NCBI RefSeq assembly: GCF_003258515.1 | Contig: NZ_QGEH01000004.1 | Span: 62,001-126,000, forward strand | Source of the DNA: Marinobacter bohaiensis | GTDB taxonomy: Bacteria > Pseudomonadota > Gammaproteobacteria > Pseudomonadales > Oleiphilaceae | DNA: 64,000 bases | Direction of reading: 5' to 3' | Part shown: piece by piece, positions 1-7,734 of the stretch | Position numbering within the stretch: position 1 is the first letter of the stretch | How the letters are laid out: each line of letters starts with the position of its first letter | Notes under the pieces: model-generated | Seen by the model: the letters and a program-made list of their open reading frames with translations, nothing else | What the model was told of the DNA's origin: nothing | Database searches by the model: none | Program-made: the position numbers and the translations under genes

Positions 1-424
1 CACCGAAATACAGGAACAGCAGGATCAGCATGGACGTCAGGCGGGCGTCCCAGATCCACCAGGTGCCCCAGGTGGGCTTGCCCCAGACAGCGCCGGTAAA
101 CAGCGCCAGGAAGGTGATAACGGCCCCCACCGGCGCCACCGCCCTGACGAACACGTCCGCCAGTTTCATACGCCACACCAGCGTGACCAGCGCGGCCACC
201 GCCATCATGACGTAGGCGGCCTGGGCCAGGAAGGCGGTCGGCACGTGAATAAAAATGATGCGGTAGCTGTTGCCCTGCAGGTAATCCGCCGGTGCAAACC
301 CCAGCCCCCACACGATACCGGTGGCCATCAACGCCAGCCCGCTCACCAGGAACCACGGCATCAGGCGCCCGGCGATGCCGTAAAACCATTTGGGCGACCC
401 GAGCTTATGAAACCACTGCCACAT
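1..424 (-). CDS. ccmC: Heme exporter protein CcmC (partial, C-terminus outside the window)
   Basis: CcmC is the inner-membrane protein that loads heme onto CcmE during cytochrome c maturation (system I). Only the first 141 residues are visible because the frame runs off the left edge. Hydrophobic segments alternate with short loops. The tryptophan-rich periplasmic loop WGTWWIWDAR (residues 119-128) is the signature of the heme-handling WWD family, and His60 fits the position of a heme-ligating histidine. The start is the ATG at 422-424. It lies just downstream of ccmB on the same strand, giving the usual ccmA-ccmB-ccmC order. The identification is firm; only the end is missing. Confidence 0.93.
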   Translation of the reverse strand, partial: MWQWFHKLGSPKWFYGIAGRLMPWFLVSGLALMATGIVWGLGFAPADYLQGNSYRIIFIHVPTAFLAQAAYVMMAVAALVTLVWRMKLADVFVRAVAPVGAVITFLALFTGAVWGKPTWGTWWIWDARLTSMLILLFLYFG

Positions 425-439
425 CGATGACGCCTCCGC

Positions 440-1168
440 TCAACCGTTAGAAACACTGATTCGCAGCGCCGCCGCCGTGGCGAAAGGCGCGCAGGTCAGA
501 GCCAGCACCAGCATCGCGCCCAGCAAGGCCAGGTGCGGGGTCACCGGCATCCCGTCGCGTGCCGCCATCACGGCACCGGTTCCGAAGATCAGCACGGGAA
601 TGTAAAGGGGGATGATCAACAGCGACAGGAGTATTCCGGCCGATCGCAGGCCCAGGGTCAGTGCCGCGCCGATGGCCCCGACGAAACTGAGCACGGGTGT
701 GCCGACCAGCAGGGTTAGACAAAGCACGCCGATCGAGTTCCCGTCCAGTTGCAGCATCAGGCCCAGCAGCGGCGCCATCAGGAGCAACGGCAGCCCGGTG
801 ACCAGCCAGTGAGCGAACACCTTGGCCAGCACCAGCAGGTAGAGGGGCTGAGGCTGCAGCAGCATCTGTTCCAGCACGCCCTCCTCGAAGTCATGCCGGA
901 ACAGGTGATCCAGCGACAGCAGCGTCGCCAGCAACGCCGCCACCCAGAGGATGCCGCCGCCGGCCTCCTGCAGGAAGCTGCGCTCGGGACTCACGCCCAG
1001 GGGAAACAGCGACACCACCATCAGGAAGAAAAGCAGCGGGTTGAACAGGTCCTGCCGCTGGCGCAGGCTGGCCAGCAGGTCGCGGCGGATCAACGCCAGA
1101 CAGGCCGGCAGCACGGGAACGCCGGCCTGGGACGGCGCCAGCCTGGGCAGTCGCTGCATGGCTGTCAC
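440..1168 (-). CDS. ccmB: Heme exporter protein CcmB
   Basis: CcmB is the membrane subunit of the CcmAB ABC transporter, whose ATP hydrolysis releases holo-CcmE from CcmC. The 242-residue protein is almost wholly hydrophobic after a basic N-terminus (LIRRDLLASLRQRQDL) and shows about six membrane segments. It is about 20 residues longer than many CcmB proteins, so the true start may be an internal codon, although the first ATG overlaps the ccmA stop by four bases, which favours translational coupling. It sits between ccmA upstream and ccmC downstream. The assignment rests on composition, the conserved N-terminal RRD motif and operon position. Confidence 0.9.
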   Translation of the reverse strand: MTAMQRLPRLAPSQAGVPVLPACLALIRRDLLASLRQRQDLFNPLLFFLMVVSLFPLGVSPERSFLQEAGGGILWVAALLATLLSLDHLFRHDFEEGVLEQMLLQPQPLYLLVLAKVFAHWLVTGLPLLLMAPLLGLMLQLDGNSIGVLCLTLLVGTPVLSFVGAIGAALTLGLRSAGILLSLLIIPLYIPVLIFGTGAVMAARDGMPVTPHLALLGAMLVLALTCAPFATAAALRISVSNG

Positions 1169-1809
1169 GACAGCACCTCTTCGCCGGCATAGTCCCGCAG
1201 GTCCAGGGTGCGCATGTCGGCCAGGTCCGGCTCGTGATGGGTGGTCAATACGATAGCGCCACCGGCGGCGGCGCGCCTGGCAAGCAGTTTTTCAAGGGCA
1301 GCGACGCCGTCACGATCGATCGCGGTAAAGGCCTCGTCCAGAATCCACAGGGGAGCGTTGGACAGGTACAGTCGCGCCAGCGCCACCCGACGCTGCTGCC
1401 CGGCGGAAAGATGGTGACAGGGCACGTGACTGAAAGCGAACAGACCCACCGCGTCCAGTGCCTGCTCACGTTGCTCGGCGCCGATGTCCGGTTCGGCGGC
1501 GGTCTGGGCTCGCAGGTTCTCCAGCGGTGTGAGCAGCGGTTTGATGCCGGGGCGGTGTCCGATGTAGAGCAGGTTGCGCAGGAAGTGCTCGCGAACCCGG
1601 TGCCGCGGCTCGCCGCACCAGTGGATCTCGCCGTCGAAACCGGCGTGCAACCCCGCCAGGATTCGCAACAGGGTGGTTTTGCCGGCGCCGTTGGGCCCGG
1701 CAATGCGCACCATCTGGCCCGGTGCGATCGCCAGGTCGAGGCCGCTGAACAGGAGGCGTTCATCGCGCTCGCAGGCGAGGCCGGTTGCTGTCAGGAAAGG
1801 TAAAGCCAT
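1165..1809 (-). CDS. ccmA: Cytochrome c biogenesis ATP-binding protein CcmA
   Basis: CcmA is the ATPase of the CcmAB transporter used in cytochrome c maturation. In 214 residues it has a complete ABC nucleotide-binding domain: Walker A GPNGAGKTT at 38-46, signature LSAGQQRR at 134-141 and Walker B LWILDE at 154-159, all the typical size and spacing for the family. It is the first gene of the leftward ccm operon, and its stop overlaps the ccmB start by four bases. About 280 bp separate it from the divergent FliK-like gene, so that gap should hold promoters for both directions. Confidence 0.95.
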   Translation of the reverse strand: MALPFLTATGLACERDERLLFSGLDLAIAPGQMVRIAGPNGAGKTTLLRILAGLHAGFDGEIHWCGEPRHRVREHFLRNLLYIGHRPGIKPLLTPLENLRAQTAAEPDIGAEQREQALDAVGLFAFSHVPCHHLSAGQQRRVALARLYLSNAPLWILDEAFTAIDRDGVAALEKLLARRAAAGGAIVLTTHHEPDLADMRTLDLRDYAGEEVLS

Positions 1810-1998
1810 CAGGAGCCCAGGTCGGCGTGAGGAATCGATGCCAGCCCGCGTGCGGTGTCCTCATGCGTCAACGGATGCACGTTCGAACACCGCCCTGGCG
1901 GAAAAGGCCGACCGTCCGCGCGACCACCGTTCTTTTTTCGTGCTTTGAAGTCGATCAGCCGCCGCCGGTCGCCTCGCACTGTTCAATGTATGGGTGCT

Positions 1999-2025
1999 TC
2001 AAAATCAATCAGAAACAGCCAATAA
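1999..2025 (+). promoter_or_regulatory. Candidate sigma-28 (FliA) promoter for the FliK-like/FlhX pair
   Basis: TCAAAATC, exactly 11 bases, then GCCAATAA. The -10 half matches the enterobacterial FliA consensus GCCGATAA at 7 of 8 positions. The -35 half is weaker but keeps the TCAA seen in Pseudomonas-type FliA promoters. The predicted transcription start would lie about 55 bases before the ATG at 2089. Calling it a promoter is inference. Confidence 0.55.
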
Positions 2026-2088
2026 GTACACACAAGGTACTGAAATGGCGTAATCTGGACAGCATAGAGTGATGCCGTTCGGGAGGCA

Positions 2089-3471
2089 ATGCTTCCAAGG
2101 ACGAAATTGAATGCGACCTACGGGCCAACCATGAAGATCCCCGTTCCCGGCCAGACGCCCCCACAAGCCGACAACAGCGGTCGCTCGCAACCGGCCGGCC
2201 AGACCACTGGCACGACACCGGGCGCATCGACCGGGGCCACGCCGAATCCCGCCCAGAGCGCCCGGCAACTCCTGGACCAGCTAGAGCTGCGCCAGCACCA
2301 ACAGGTCATGGCCCGGGTTTCGCGAGTGCTCGAGAAAACCGCTACGGCCCCCGAGCAGCTGTTGCTCGACGTGCGCGGCAAATCCCTGGTGGTCAACAGC
2401 GACACCCGAATGCAGCCCGGCGACTGGGTCCGGATCATGCGGGCCGGCAATGAGCTGCGCCTGATGGCGCAGATGTCGTCGGAAGGCACGCCCCAGTCAC
2501 GGGTCGCCCAACAGCTGGCCCAACACCTGCCGTGGCAGCACCGGCTCGATCAGGGACTGGCGCAGTTGGCCCGTCTGGCGCAGCCGGCGGCCGGCACGCC
2601 ATCGACACAGGGCCAGGGCATCCCCGAACCCGTTCGCGAGGCGGTCCGCACCCTGGCCGCCCAGCTTCCCCAGGCCGGCCGACTGGCCGGCGCGGCGCAA
2701 GGCGACAACCCGGGGCGGGCCATCCAGGAGTGGATCAGCAGCAGCGGCCTGTTCGCCGAGCGCCAGCTTGCCCAGTCGCCGGCCAGTGTGCCGGCGGATC
2801 TCAAACTGGCACTCAACCGCATCGTGAGCGCGCTGCTCGGCCAGCAGGGAGACAACCCGCAGGCCCTCAACCGCTATACCCCGCTCACCAGCCCGGATCT
2901 GGTGCAGGCGCCGCTGCAGTTTCCCCAGGCCCAACAGGCGCCGCTGACACCTCCGCCGGCCCAGGACAACCTGTCCACCGGCCAGATGCTGCGACTGCTG
3001 GCGGGCATGCTCAACCGGATCACGGTCAACCAGCTGCATAGCCAGACGCTGACCACACGGACGACGGTGGACGCGCCGGTGGCCACGCCCACCTGGCTGC
3101 TGGAGCTGCCCTGGCTCGATACCAACAATCAGCCACGCACCGCGCAGCTCCGGCTGGAACGCCATGGTGACGAGGAGGACGGCAGCGACCGGCCGCGACG
3201 CCGCGTGGCCCAGTGGCGATTGACCCTGGCCATGGACCTGGACGAAGCCGGACAGGTGACATTTGAGCTGGGGTTACAGAATCAGCAGGTGTCGGCCCTG
3301 ATCTGGGCGGAGAAAGCCGCTACGCTGAAGCAGGCCAACGAAGACCTGCCCTGGTTCCGCCAACGGCTGGGAGACCTGGGGCTGGACGTGGTGGAAATGG
3401 AGTGCCGCCGGGGTCAGCCGCGCGGCGCACGCACGCAACTGGATCATCGACTGGTGGACGTAAAGGCATGA
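2089..3471 (+). CDS. FliK-like flagellar hook-length control protein (second copy)
   Basis: A 460-residue protein with a Pro/Gln/Ala/Thr-rich N-terminal half (residues 15-110) and a more ordered C-terminal third with the hydrophobic beta pattern of FliK C-domains (about 370-445, WLLELPWLD, then RVAQWRLTLAMDLDEAGQVTFEL). It resembles the extra FliK-type proteins found beside orphan FlhB C-terminal domains. Here its last codon overlaps the start of just such a gene. The canonical fliK lies at 27354-28700, so this is a paralogue and not a replacement. GGGAGG lies only two bases from the ATG at 2089, so the ATG at 2131 (MKIPVPGQ) is an alternative start. A FliA-type promoter upstream suggests late flagellar expression. 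Exact function unknown. Confidence 0.75.
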   Translation: MLPRTKLNATYGPTMKIPVPGQTPPQADNSGRSQPAGQTTGTTPGASTGATPNPAQSARQLLDQLELRQHQQVMARVSRVLEKTATAPEQLLLDVRGKSLVVNSDTRMQPGDWVRIMRAGNELRLMAQMSSEGTPQSRVAQQLAQHLPWQHRLDQGLAQLARLAQPAAGTPSTQGQGIPEPVREAVRTLAAQLPQAGRLAGAAQGDNPGRAIQEWISSSGLFAERQLAQSPASVPADLKLALNRIVSALLGQQGDNPQALNRYTPLTSPDLVQAPLQFPQAQQAPLTPPPAQDNLSTGQMLRLLAGMLNRITVNQLHSQTLTTRTTVDAPVATPTWLLELPWLDTNNQPRTAQLRLERHGDEEDGSDRPRRRVAQWRLTLAMDLDEAGQVTFELGLQNQQVSALIWAEKAATLKQANEDLPWFRQRLGDLGLDVVEMECRRGQPRGARTQLDHRLVDVKA

Positions 3472-3767
3472 CGCAGGAACGGGGCGCAGGCATCAACCGG
3501 GACGCCGCCGTCGCCCTCAAATACGACGGCGAGCGGGCCCCGACCGTGGCCGCCACCGGCACCGACGAGCTGGCCCGGGAAATCATCCGCATTGCCCGGG
3601 AGAACGGCGTACCACTGTACGAGAACGCGGAACTGGCGGGCATCCTCGCGCGCCTGGATCTGGATGAGGAAATCCCCGAGACGCTCTACCGGGTGATCGC
3701 CGAAATCCTGTCGTTCGCCTTCCACCTGCGCGGCAAGACGCCGGACGACGCCAGGCCGGCCGACTGA
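3468..3767 (+). CDS. Orphan FlhB C-terminal domain (FlhX/YlqH type)
   Basis: This 99-residue protein matches only the cytoplasmic half of FlhB that lies after the autocleavage site: RDAAVALKYD, ELAREIIRIARENGVPLYEN and the hydrophobic C-terminal helix IPETLYRVIAEILSFAFHL. The true FlhB in this window (21620-22756) has the matching HYAVALKYDQ segment after NPTH. There are no membrane segments and no NPTH site. Similar orphan domains (FlhX in epsilonproteobacteria, YlqH in Bacillus) are known and can partly replace the FlhB C-domain. Its start overlaps the stop of the FliK-like gene (ATGA), so the two are translationally coupled. A role in setting export specificity is inferred. Confidence 0.85.
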   Translation: MTQERGAGINRDAAVALKYDGERAPTVAATGTDELAREIIRIARENGVPLYENAELAGILARLDLDEEIPETLYRVIAEILSFAFHLRGKTPDDARPAD

Positions 3768-3781
3768 TAGACCCGCGCCGG

Positions 3782-4171
3782 TCAGGCGACCTGGCGGCGC
3801 CGCAGCGCGGAGACCAGCTCCGCTTCCGGACGGGAAATGCCGCAGGTGTTCATCAGGTCGTCGATGTCGGCCCCGAGGTCCACCAGGCGAGACGCTTCAT
3901 CGTAGGAAATGCGCAGCGGATCGTTCTGGCGCATCTCATCGACCGCCATACGCAGCTCGTGCAGGTTGCGCTCGCAGGCAATCACCCGCTGCCCCACCCC
4001 CATGCTGCCGCTGCTGGTGGCGTGCAGTTCGCGCCCCATGGTCTCCAGCCGATCCCGGAAACGGTTCTCCAGATGCTGGATGCGACGCCGGTTAAAAATG
4101 GCCTGGACACAGAGCAGCACGAACGTGCCGGCGGTGAGTGCCCAGGGTGCGATAGCTTGCCAGTCTGCCAT
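3782..4171 (-). CDS. DUF2802 domain protein, single membrane anchor
   Basis: A 129-residue protein with an N-terminal membrane helix (WALTAGTFVLLCVQAIF, residues 10-26), a charged helical middle, and a C-terminal helix-turn-helix-like segment (SYDEASRLVDLGADIDDLMNTCGISRPEAELVSALRR) typical of DUF2802. In pseudomonads a DUF2802 gene stands directly after cheW at the end of the chemotaxis-motility operon, exactly as here. The start has GGAG seven bases upstream. No biochemical role is established for the family. Its conserved position suggests a part in polar chemotaxis or motility, but that is inference. Confidence 0.82.
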   Translation of the reverse strand: MADWQAIAPWALTAGTFVLLCVQAIFNRRRIQHLENRFRDRLETMGRELHATSSGSMGVGQRVIACERNLHELRMAVDEMRQNDPLRISYDEASRLVDLGADIDDLMNTCGISRPEAELVSALRRRQVA

Positions 4172-4231
4172 TACCTTGCTCCCAGCTGACAGCCCGCGCC
4201 CTGTTCAGGCCGGTATCCCCTCAGGAGGGGA

Positions 4232-4720
4232 TCAGAGCGCAGCGATCTCCGCCCACTCGTGCTCTGCCAGCATCTTGTCGAACTCAACCAGGATGATGAG
4301 CTCGCCGTTCTTGTTACACACCCCCTGGATGAACTTGGCGCTTTCCTCGTTCCCCACGTTGGGTGCGGTCTCGATCTCGCTGGACTTCAGATAGACGACT
4401 TCGGCCACCGAATCCACCAGGATGCCCATCACCTGCTGCGAGGATTCCATCACCACGATGCGCGTGGCGTCGGTCACCTCGGCATCCATCAGGCCAAAAC
4501 GGCGGCGGGTGTCGATCACCGTAACCACGTTGCCGCGCAGGTTGATGATGCCCAGCACGTAGTCCGGCGCACCCGGTACCGGCGCGATTTCGGTGTAACG
4601 CAGCACTTCCTGGATCTGCATTACATCGATGCCGTAAGTCTCGTCGTCGAGCCTGAAGGTCACGTACTGCAGGACCTGATCTTCGGAGCCCTGAATCTGC
4701 TGTCCGCTTGGGGATGCCAT
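4232..4720 (-). CDS. cheW: Chemotaxis coupling protein CheW
   Basis: CheW joins chemoreceptors to the CheA kinase in the membrane-associated array. The 162-residue protein has a single CheW domain: LQYVTFRLDDETYGIDVMQIQEVLRY near the N-terminus, VPGAPDYVLGIINLRGNVVTVIDTRRRFG in the middle and a C-terminal VCNKNGELIILVEFDKML. The ATG at 4718-4720 is preferred over an in-frame start 33 bases upstream because AGAGAGGA lies about six bases before it. It follows parP after a 151 bp gap and is the second-last gene of the operon. Length matches the family. Confidence 0.95.
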   Translation of the reverse strand: MASPSGQQIQGSEDQVLQYVTFRLDDETYGIDVMQIQEVLRYTEIAPVPGAPDYVLGIINLRGNVVTVIDTRRRFGLMDAEVTDATRIVVMESSQQVMGILVDSVAEVVYLKSSEIETAPNVGNEESAKFIQGVCNKNGELIILVEFDKMLAEHEWAEIAAL

Positions 4721-4871
4721 AATGTCCTCTCTTCGATCCGATGGCGCCCCCATTCAGGGGCACCGCACTAACGCTGTCAAAATTCCAGCACGGTGGCCCC
4801 TTACTATAGAACAGGGCACAAACCGTGCCAGCCGGCACCATCTGCCTTTTTTCAATCTTTTGCAGGCTGGG

Positions 4872-5801
4872 TTAACTCAGGTCCAGCCGTTGCTGCTGTT
4901 CCGCCCGGGACAGCAATTGGGTCATCGCCTGCACGTCCAGCAGTGCGCACATGTGATCCACTACCGTGCCGGCCAACCAGGGGCGACGGCTGCGCTCGGA
5001 GCGCCAGCGCACGTCGTCCGGCCTGAGGGTGAACGACTGGGCCACCTCATCGCAGGCCAGGCCCCATTCGCTCTGGTCCAGGCGTATCACAAACTTGTAG
5101 CCGTCGCGGGCACCTTCTGGCACGCGACCGCTCATGACCCACTCCGCCGTATCCACCACCCGCAGGTTGTGGTCGCCGGATGGCAGCATCCCCATGAACC
5201 AGCGTGGACGCCCCGGAATCTGGTGCAGGTCAGACTCGATTCGGTGGATGGCACCGAGCAGCACCAGCGGCACCGCCAGTTGCAGCCCGGCCACCTTGAA
5301 GATCAGGCATTCAAAAGCGCTGTCCGCCCAGTCCGGGCGACCCGCCGGTGCCGGTTCGGGCTGCACTTCCGGCTGCGCCTGCTCAGCCTCGAGCCGAGCC
5401 TGCTCCCGGGCCTCGTAGGCAACCTGCTCGGCGACACGTTCCGCTTCCGCCTGCTTGAGTTGCTCCGCCTCGGCCCGACGCGCCCTGATACGCTCGACCT
5501 GGGCGCGGACACGAGCCCGACGGGCTTCCCGTTCAGCCTGCTTTTCGGCTGTTTTGTCCGCGCTTTCCTCGGCCACCTGAACCGCCGTCGATTCCACCGG
5601 AGGCGGGGTCACCTCACGCACCGCGGTGTCCACCCGGGTCAGGGTGTCGACGGCCGTCTCAACCTGGGTTTCAACCGAGGTTTCAGCCGGGGCTTCAACG
5701 TCCTCGGCGGTGCTGGTGGCGACATGCAGCAGATCGTCCAGATAATGGGACAGAGCCGCGGTGGGGTCCGCATAGGCTTCTTCCTGTCTCTTTTTCAACA
5801 T
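4872..5801 (-). CDS. parP: ParP-like chemotaxis array protein (coiled-coil plus CheW/AIF domain)
   Basis: ParP works with the ParA-type ATPase ParC to recruit and hold chemotaxis arrays at the cell pole (known from Vibrio and Pseudomonas). The 309-residue protein has an acidic, Thr/Val/Glu-rich N-terminus, a long Arg/Ala/Glu coiled coil at about 82-142, a Pro-rich hinge, and a divergent CheW-like domain at about 163-305 (FECLIFKVAGLQLAVPLVLLGAIHRI, then GYKFVIRLDQSEWGLACDEV), matching the array integration and formation domain. The start has GGAG seven bases upstream. It lies directly behind the ParC gene. The name rests on domain layout and neighbourhood. Confidence 0.83.
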   Translation of the reverse strand: MLKKRQEEAYADPTAALSHYLDDLLHVATSTAEDVEAPAETSVETQVETAVDTLTRVDTAVREVTPPPVESTAVQVAEESADKTAEKQAEREARRARVRAQVERIRARRAEAEQLKQAEAERVAEQVAYEAREQARLEAEQAQPEVQPEPAPAGRPDWADSAFECLIFKVAGLQLAVPLVLLGAIHRIESDLHQIPGRPRWFMGMLPSGDHNLRVVDTAEWVMSGRVPEGARDGYKFVIRLDQSEWGLACDEVAQSFTLRPDDVRWRSERSRRPWLAGTVVDHMCALLDVQAMTQLLSRAEQQQRLDLS

Positions 5802-5848
5802 GCACCCACTCCGGCGTCAACAAACTGACGGCGTGTCAAAAAACCCAT

Positions 5849-6628
5849 TCAGGACTCCTGGCCGGCACTCAGCAGGTCGTCCAGCAAACGGCGATACGCC
5901 CGCACCCCATGGGTGTCCGTCGAGTAGGCCGACGGCACCTGGCCGGACTCACTGGCGTCCCGGAACTTAGTGTCGACCGGGATGGCAAAGCGCCAGATCT
6001 CCTCCGGGTATTGCTTGCGCAGCGCGTTGAGGCTATGCACCGATGCCTGGGTCCGACGATCGAACAGCGTTGGCACAATGGTATAAGGCAACGGCGAATT
6101 GCGCGAACGCATGATCATCATCAGCGTGTTGATCATCCGCTCCAGGCCCTTCATGGCCAGGAATTCAGTCTGCACCGGAACGATCAGGCGTTGGGACGCC
6201 GCCAGGGCGTTGACCATGAGCACGCCCAGCGACGGCGTGTTGTCGAGCAGCACGTAATCGAAATCGTCCCAGAGCTGCGCCAGGGCGCGGGAGATGATCA
6301 GCCCCATGCCCTCTACGCCCACCATCTTGCGCTCAAGCGTCGCCAATGCCGAGCTGGCCGGCATCAACGACAGCCCGGGGCAGCCGGTTTCCTGCAGCAA
6401 CTGGGCCGGCAGCCCCTCGGGCACCTTGCCCTGGTGCTGGAAAAGATCGAAGGCGCTGTGAGCCAGACGGTCCGGATCGTAGCCGAACCAACTGGTCAGG
6501 GATCCGTGGGGATCAAGGTCGGCCACCAGAACGCGTTTGCCGGATTGCGCCAGCAAACCACCCAATGTCACGACGGTCGTGGTCTTGCCCACGCCCCCTT
6601 TCTGGTTGGCGACTGCCCAGATTCGCAC
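5849..6628 (-). CDS. parC: ParA-family ATPase ParC, polar localisation of chemotaxis proteins
   Basis: A 259-residue MinD/ParA ATPase with the deviant Walker A KGGVGKTT at residues 10-17 and the partner aspartate motif VLVADLDPHGS. It is the chemotaxis-linked ParA homologue found between motD and cheW in Pseudomonas; its known relatives place chemotaxis arrays at the pole. A GTG start at 6626-6628 is chosen because GGGGAG lies nine bases before it and the protein then begins directly with MRIWAVANQKGG. An upstream ATG in the same frame would add 14 residues. A strong FliA-type promoter candidate lies about 140 bp upstream. Confidence 0.88.
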   Translation of the reverse strand: MRIWAVANQKGGVGKTTTVVTLGGLLAQSGKRVLVADLDPHGSLTSWFGYDPDRLAHSAFDLFQHQGKVPEGLPAQLLQETGCPGLSLMPASSALATLERKMVGVEGMGLIISRALAQLWDDFDYVLLDNTPSLGVLMVNALAASQRLIVPVQTEFLAMKGLERMINTLMMIMRSRNSPLPYTIVPTLFDRRTQASVHSLNALRKQYPEEIWRFAIPVDTKFRDASESGQVPSAYSTDTHGVRAYRRLLDDLLSAGQES

Positions 6629-6765
6629 GCGGTAACTCTCCCCTTGTTGTGCCATACCACGTTTTGCCATATACGACGCTCACGCCGTACTACGGCAGTG
6701 GTGCCATACCCCGGCCGGCGGGTTCCGATTAGAGCGCACTCGCCCGAGCCATGACATTTATTTTT

Positions 6766-6792
6766 GTATCGACAGGTGACTGGAAAACTTGA
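6766..6792 (-). promoter_or_regulatory. Candidate sigma-28 (FliA) promoter for parC-parP-cheW
   Basis: On the minus strand: TCAAGTTT, exactly 11 bases, then GTCGATAC. Compared with the FliA consensus TAAAGTTT-N11-GCCGATAA this is 7 of 8 and 6 of 8, and TCAAG is the usual Pseudomonas -35. It lies in the 283 bp gap between motD and parC, about 130 bases before the GTG start of parC. Confidence 0.7.
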
Positions 6793-6911
6793 GCCGGAAT
6801 TGCAGAGACTGGCAAGGATTTGCCTGCCCCGGCGCGGCTCATGAAGACAATTCAGGAAACGTGCCAGAAGTCCGTGAAAGGCGAGGATCCAGGTGCCGGC
6901 GAGCCGATCCG

Positions 6912-7694
6912 CTAGCGCACAGCGCCACGGATGCTGGCATCCCGCGAGATCAGCAGCACCACCCGCCGGTTGCGGCTGCGTCCCTCACGGGTGTCGTTGC
7001 GTGCGACAGGCTGAAACTGACCGTAACCAATGGCGGCCATGCGCCGGGGATCCACCTGGTTTGCCGCCAGCAGGCGGACAACCGCTGCCGCCCGGGCGGC
7101 GGAAAGCTCCCAGTTCGAGGGGTAGGCGTCGGTACTGATCGGACGGTTGTCGGTAAATCCCTCAACCCGGATGGCATTGTCATGCCCGTGCAGGATGCCG
7201 GCGATGGATTCCACGACCGGGAAGGCGTCGTAATGGGGTTCGGCGGCGCCGGAGCTGAACAGCAGGCTGTTCTGCAGGCTCAGCTCGATCCACTCGTCGC
7301 TGGTCTCGACGGTGATCAGCCCCTGGTTGATGAGCGTCTGGAACTGATCCTGCAACTGGTTGGCGATGCTTTTCAGTTCGCGGCTGCGCCCCTCTTCCTC
7401 GTCGGCGTCGTTGGCCGGGGCCGTGGCCACGGGCGGCGCAATCACCTGGTCCTGGGCCGGCGGTTCGGGACGGGAAATACGGTCGCCGACGGTGATCGGC
7501 TCCACCGAGCGCTGCGGGGCGTTGAAAACGCCGGTCAGGGTTTCCGAGAGGACCTTGTACTTGCCTTCGTTGACCGACGAAACCGAATACATCACCACGA
7601 AGAAGCCGAACAGCAGCGTGATGAAATCCGCGTAGGAGATCAGCCAGCGTTCGCGGTTGTGTTGGTCGTCCTCTGTCGCTCGCCGACGCCGCAT
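6912..7694 (-). CDS. motD: Flagellar stator protein MotD (MotB family)
   Basis: MotD is the peptidoglycan-anchored half of the MotCD proton-driven stator. The 260-residue protein has a basic N-terminus, one membrane helix at about 18-38 containing the essential aspartate Asp23 (ISYADFITLLFGFF), a linker, and an OmpA-like peptidoglycan-binding domain at about 130-245 (VEGFTDNRPISTDAYPSNWELSAARA). The ATG at 7692-7694 is preferred over in-frame starts up to 117 bases upstream because the protein then starts MRRRRATEDD, like other MotD proteins. It follows motC by 40 bases. Confidence 0.94.
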   Translation of the reverse strand: MRRRRATEDDQHNRERWLISYADFITLLFGFFVVMYSVSSVNEGKYKVLSETLTGVFNAPQRSVEPITVGDRISRPEPPAQDQVIAPPVATAPANDADEEEGRSRELKSIANQLQDQFQTLINQGLITVETSDEWIELSLQNSLLFSSGAAEPHYDAFPVVESIAGILHGHDNAIRVEGFTDNRPISTDAYPSNWELSAARAAAVVRLLAANQVDPRRMAAIGYGQFQPVARNDTREGRSRNRRVVLLISRDASIRGAVR

Positions 7695-7734
7695 CGCTCC
7701 GTCCGTTCTATTGCCTGTCGGGCCTGCTGGCCGT

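Noticed and set aside
4815-4830. TGGCACGGTTTGTGCC on the minus strand upstream of cheW, like a sigma-54 promoter
   Set aside because: The -24 block is perfect but the -12 half is GTGCC instead of TTGCW, and the sequence is better explained as a short inverted repeat (GGCAC/GTGCC).
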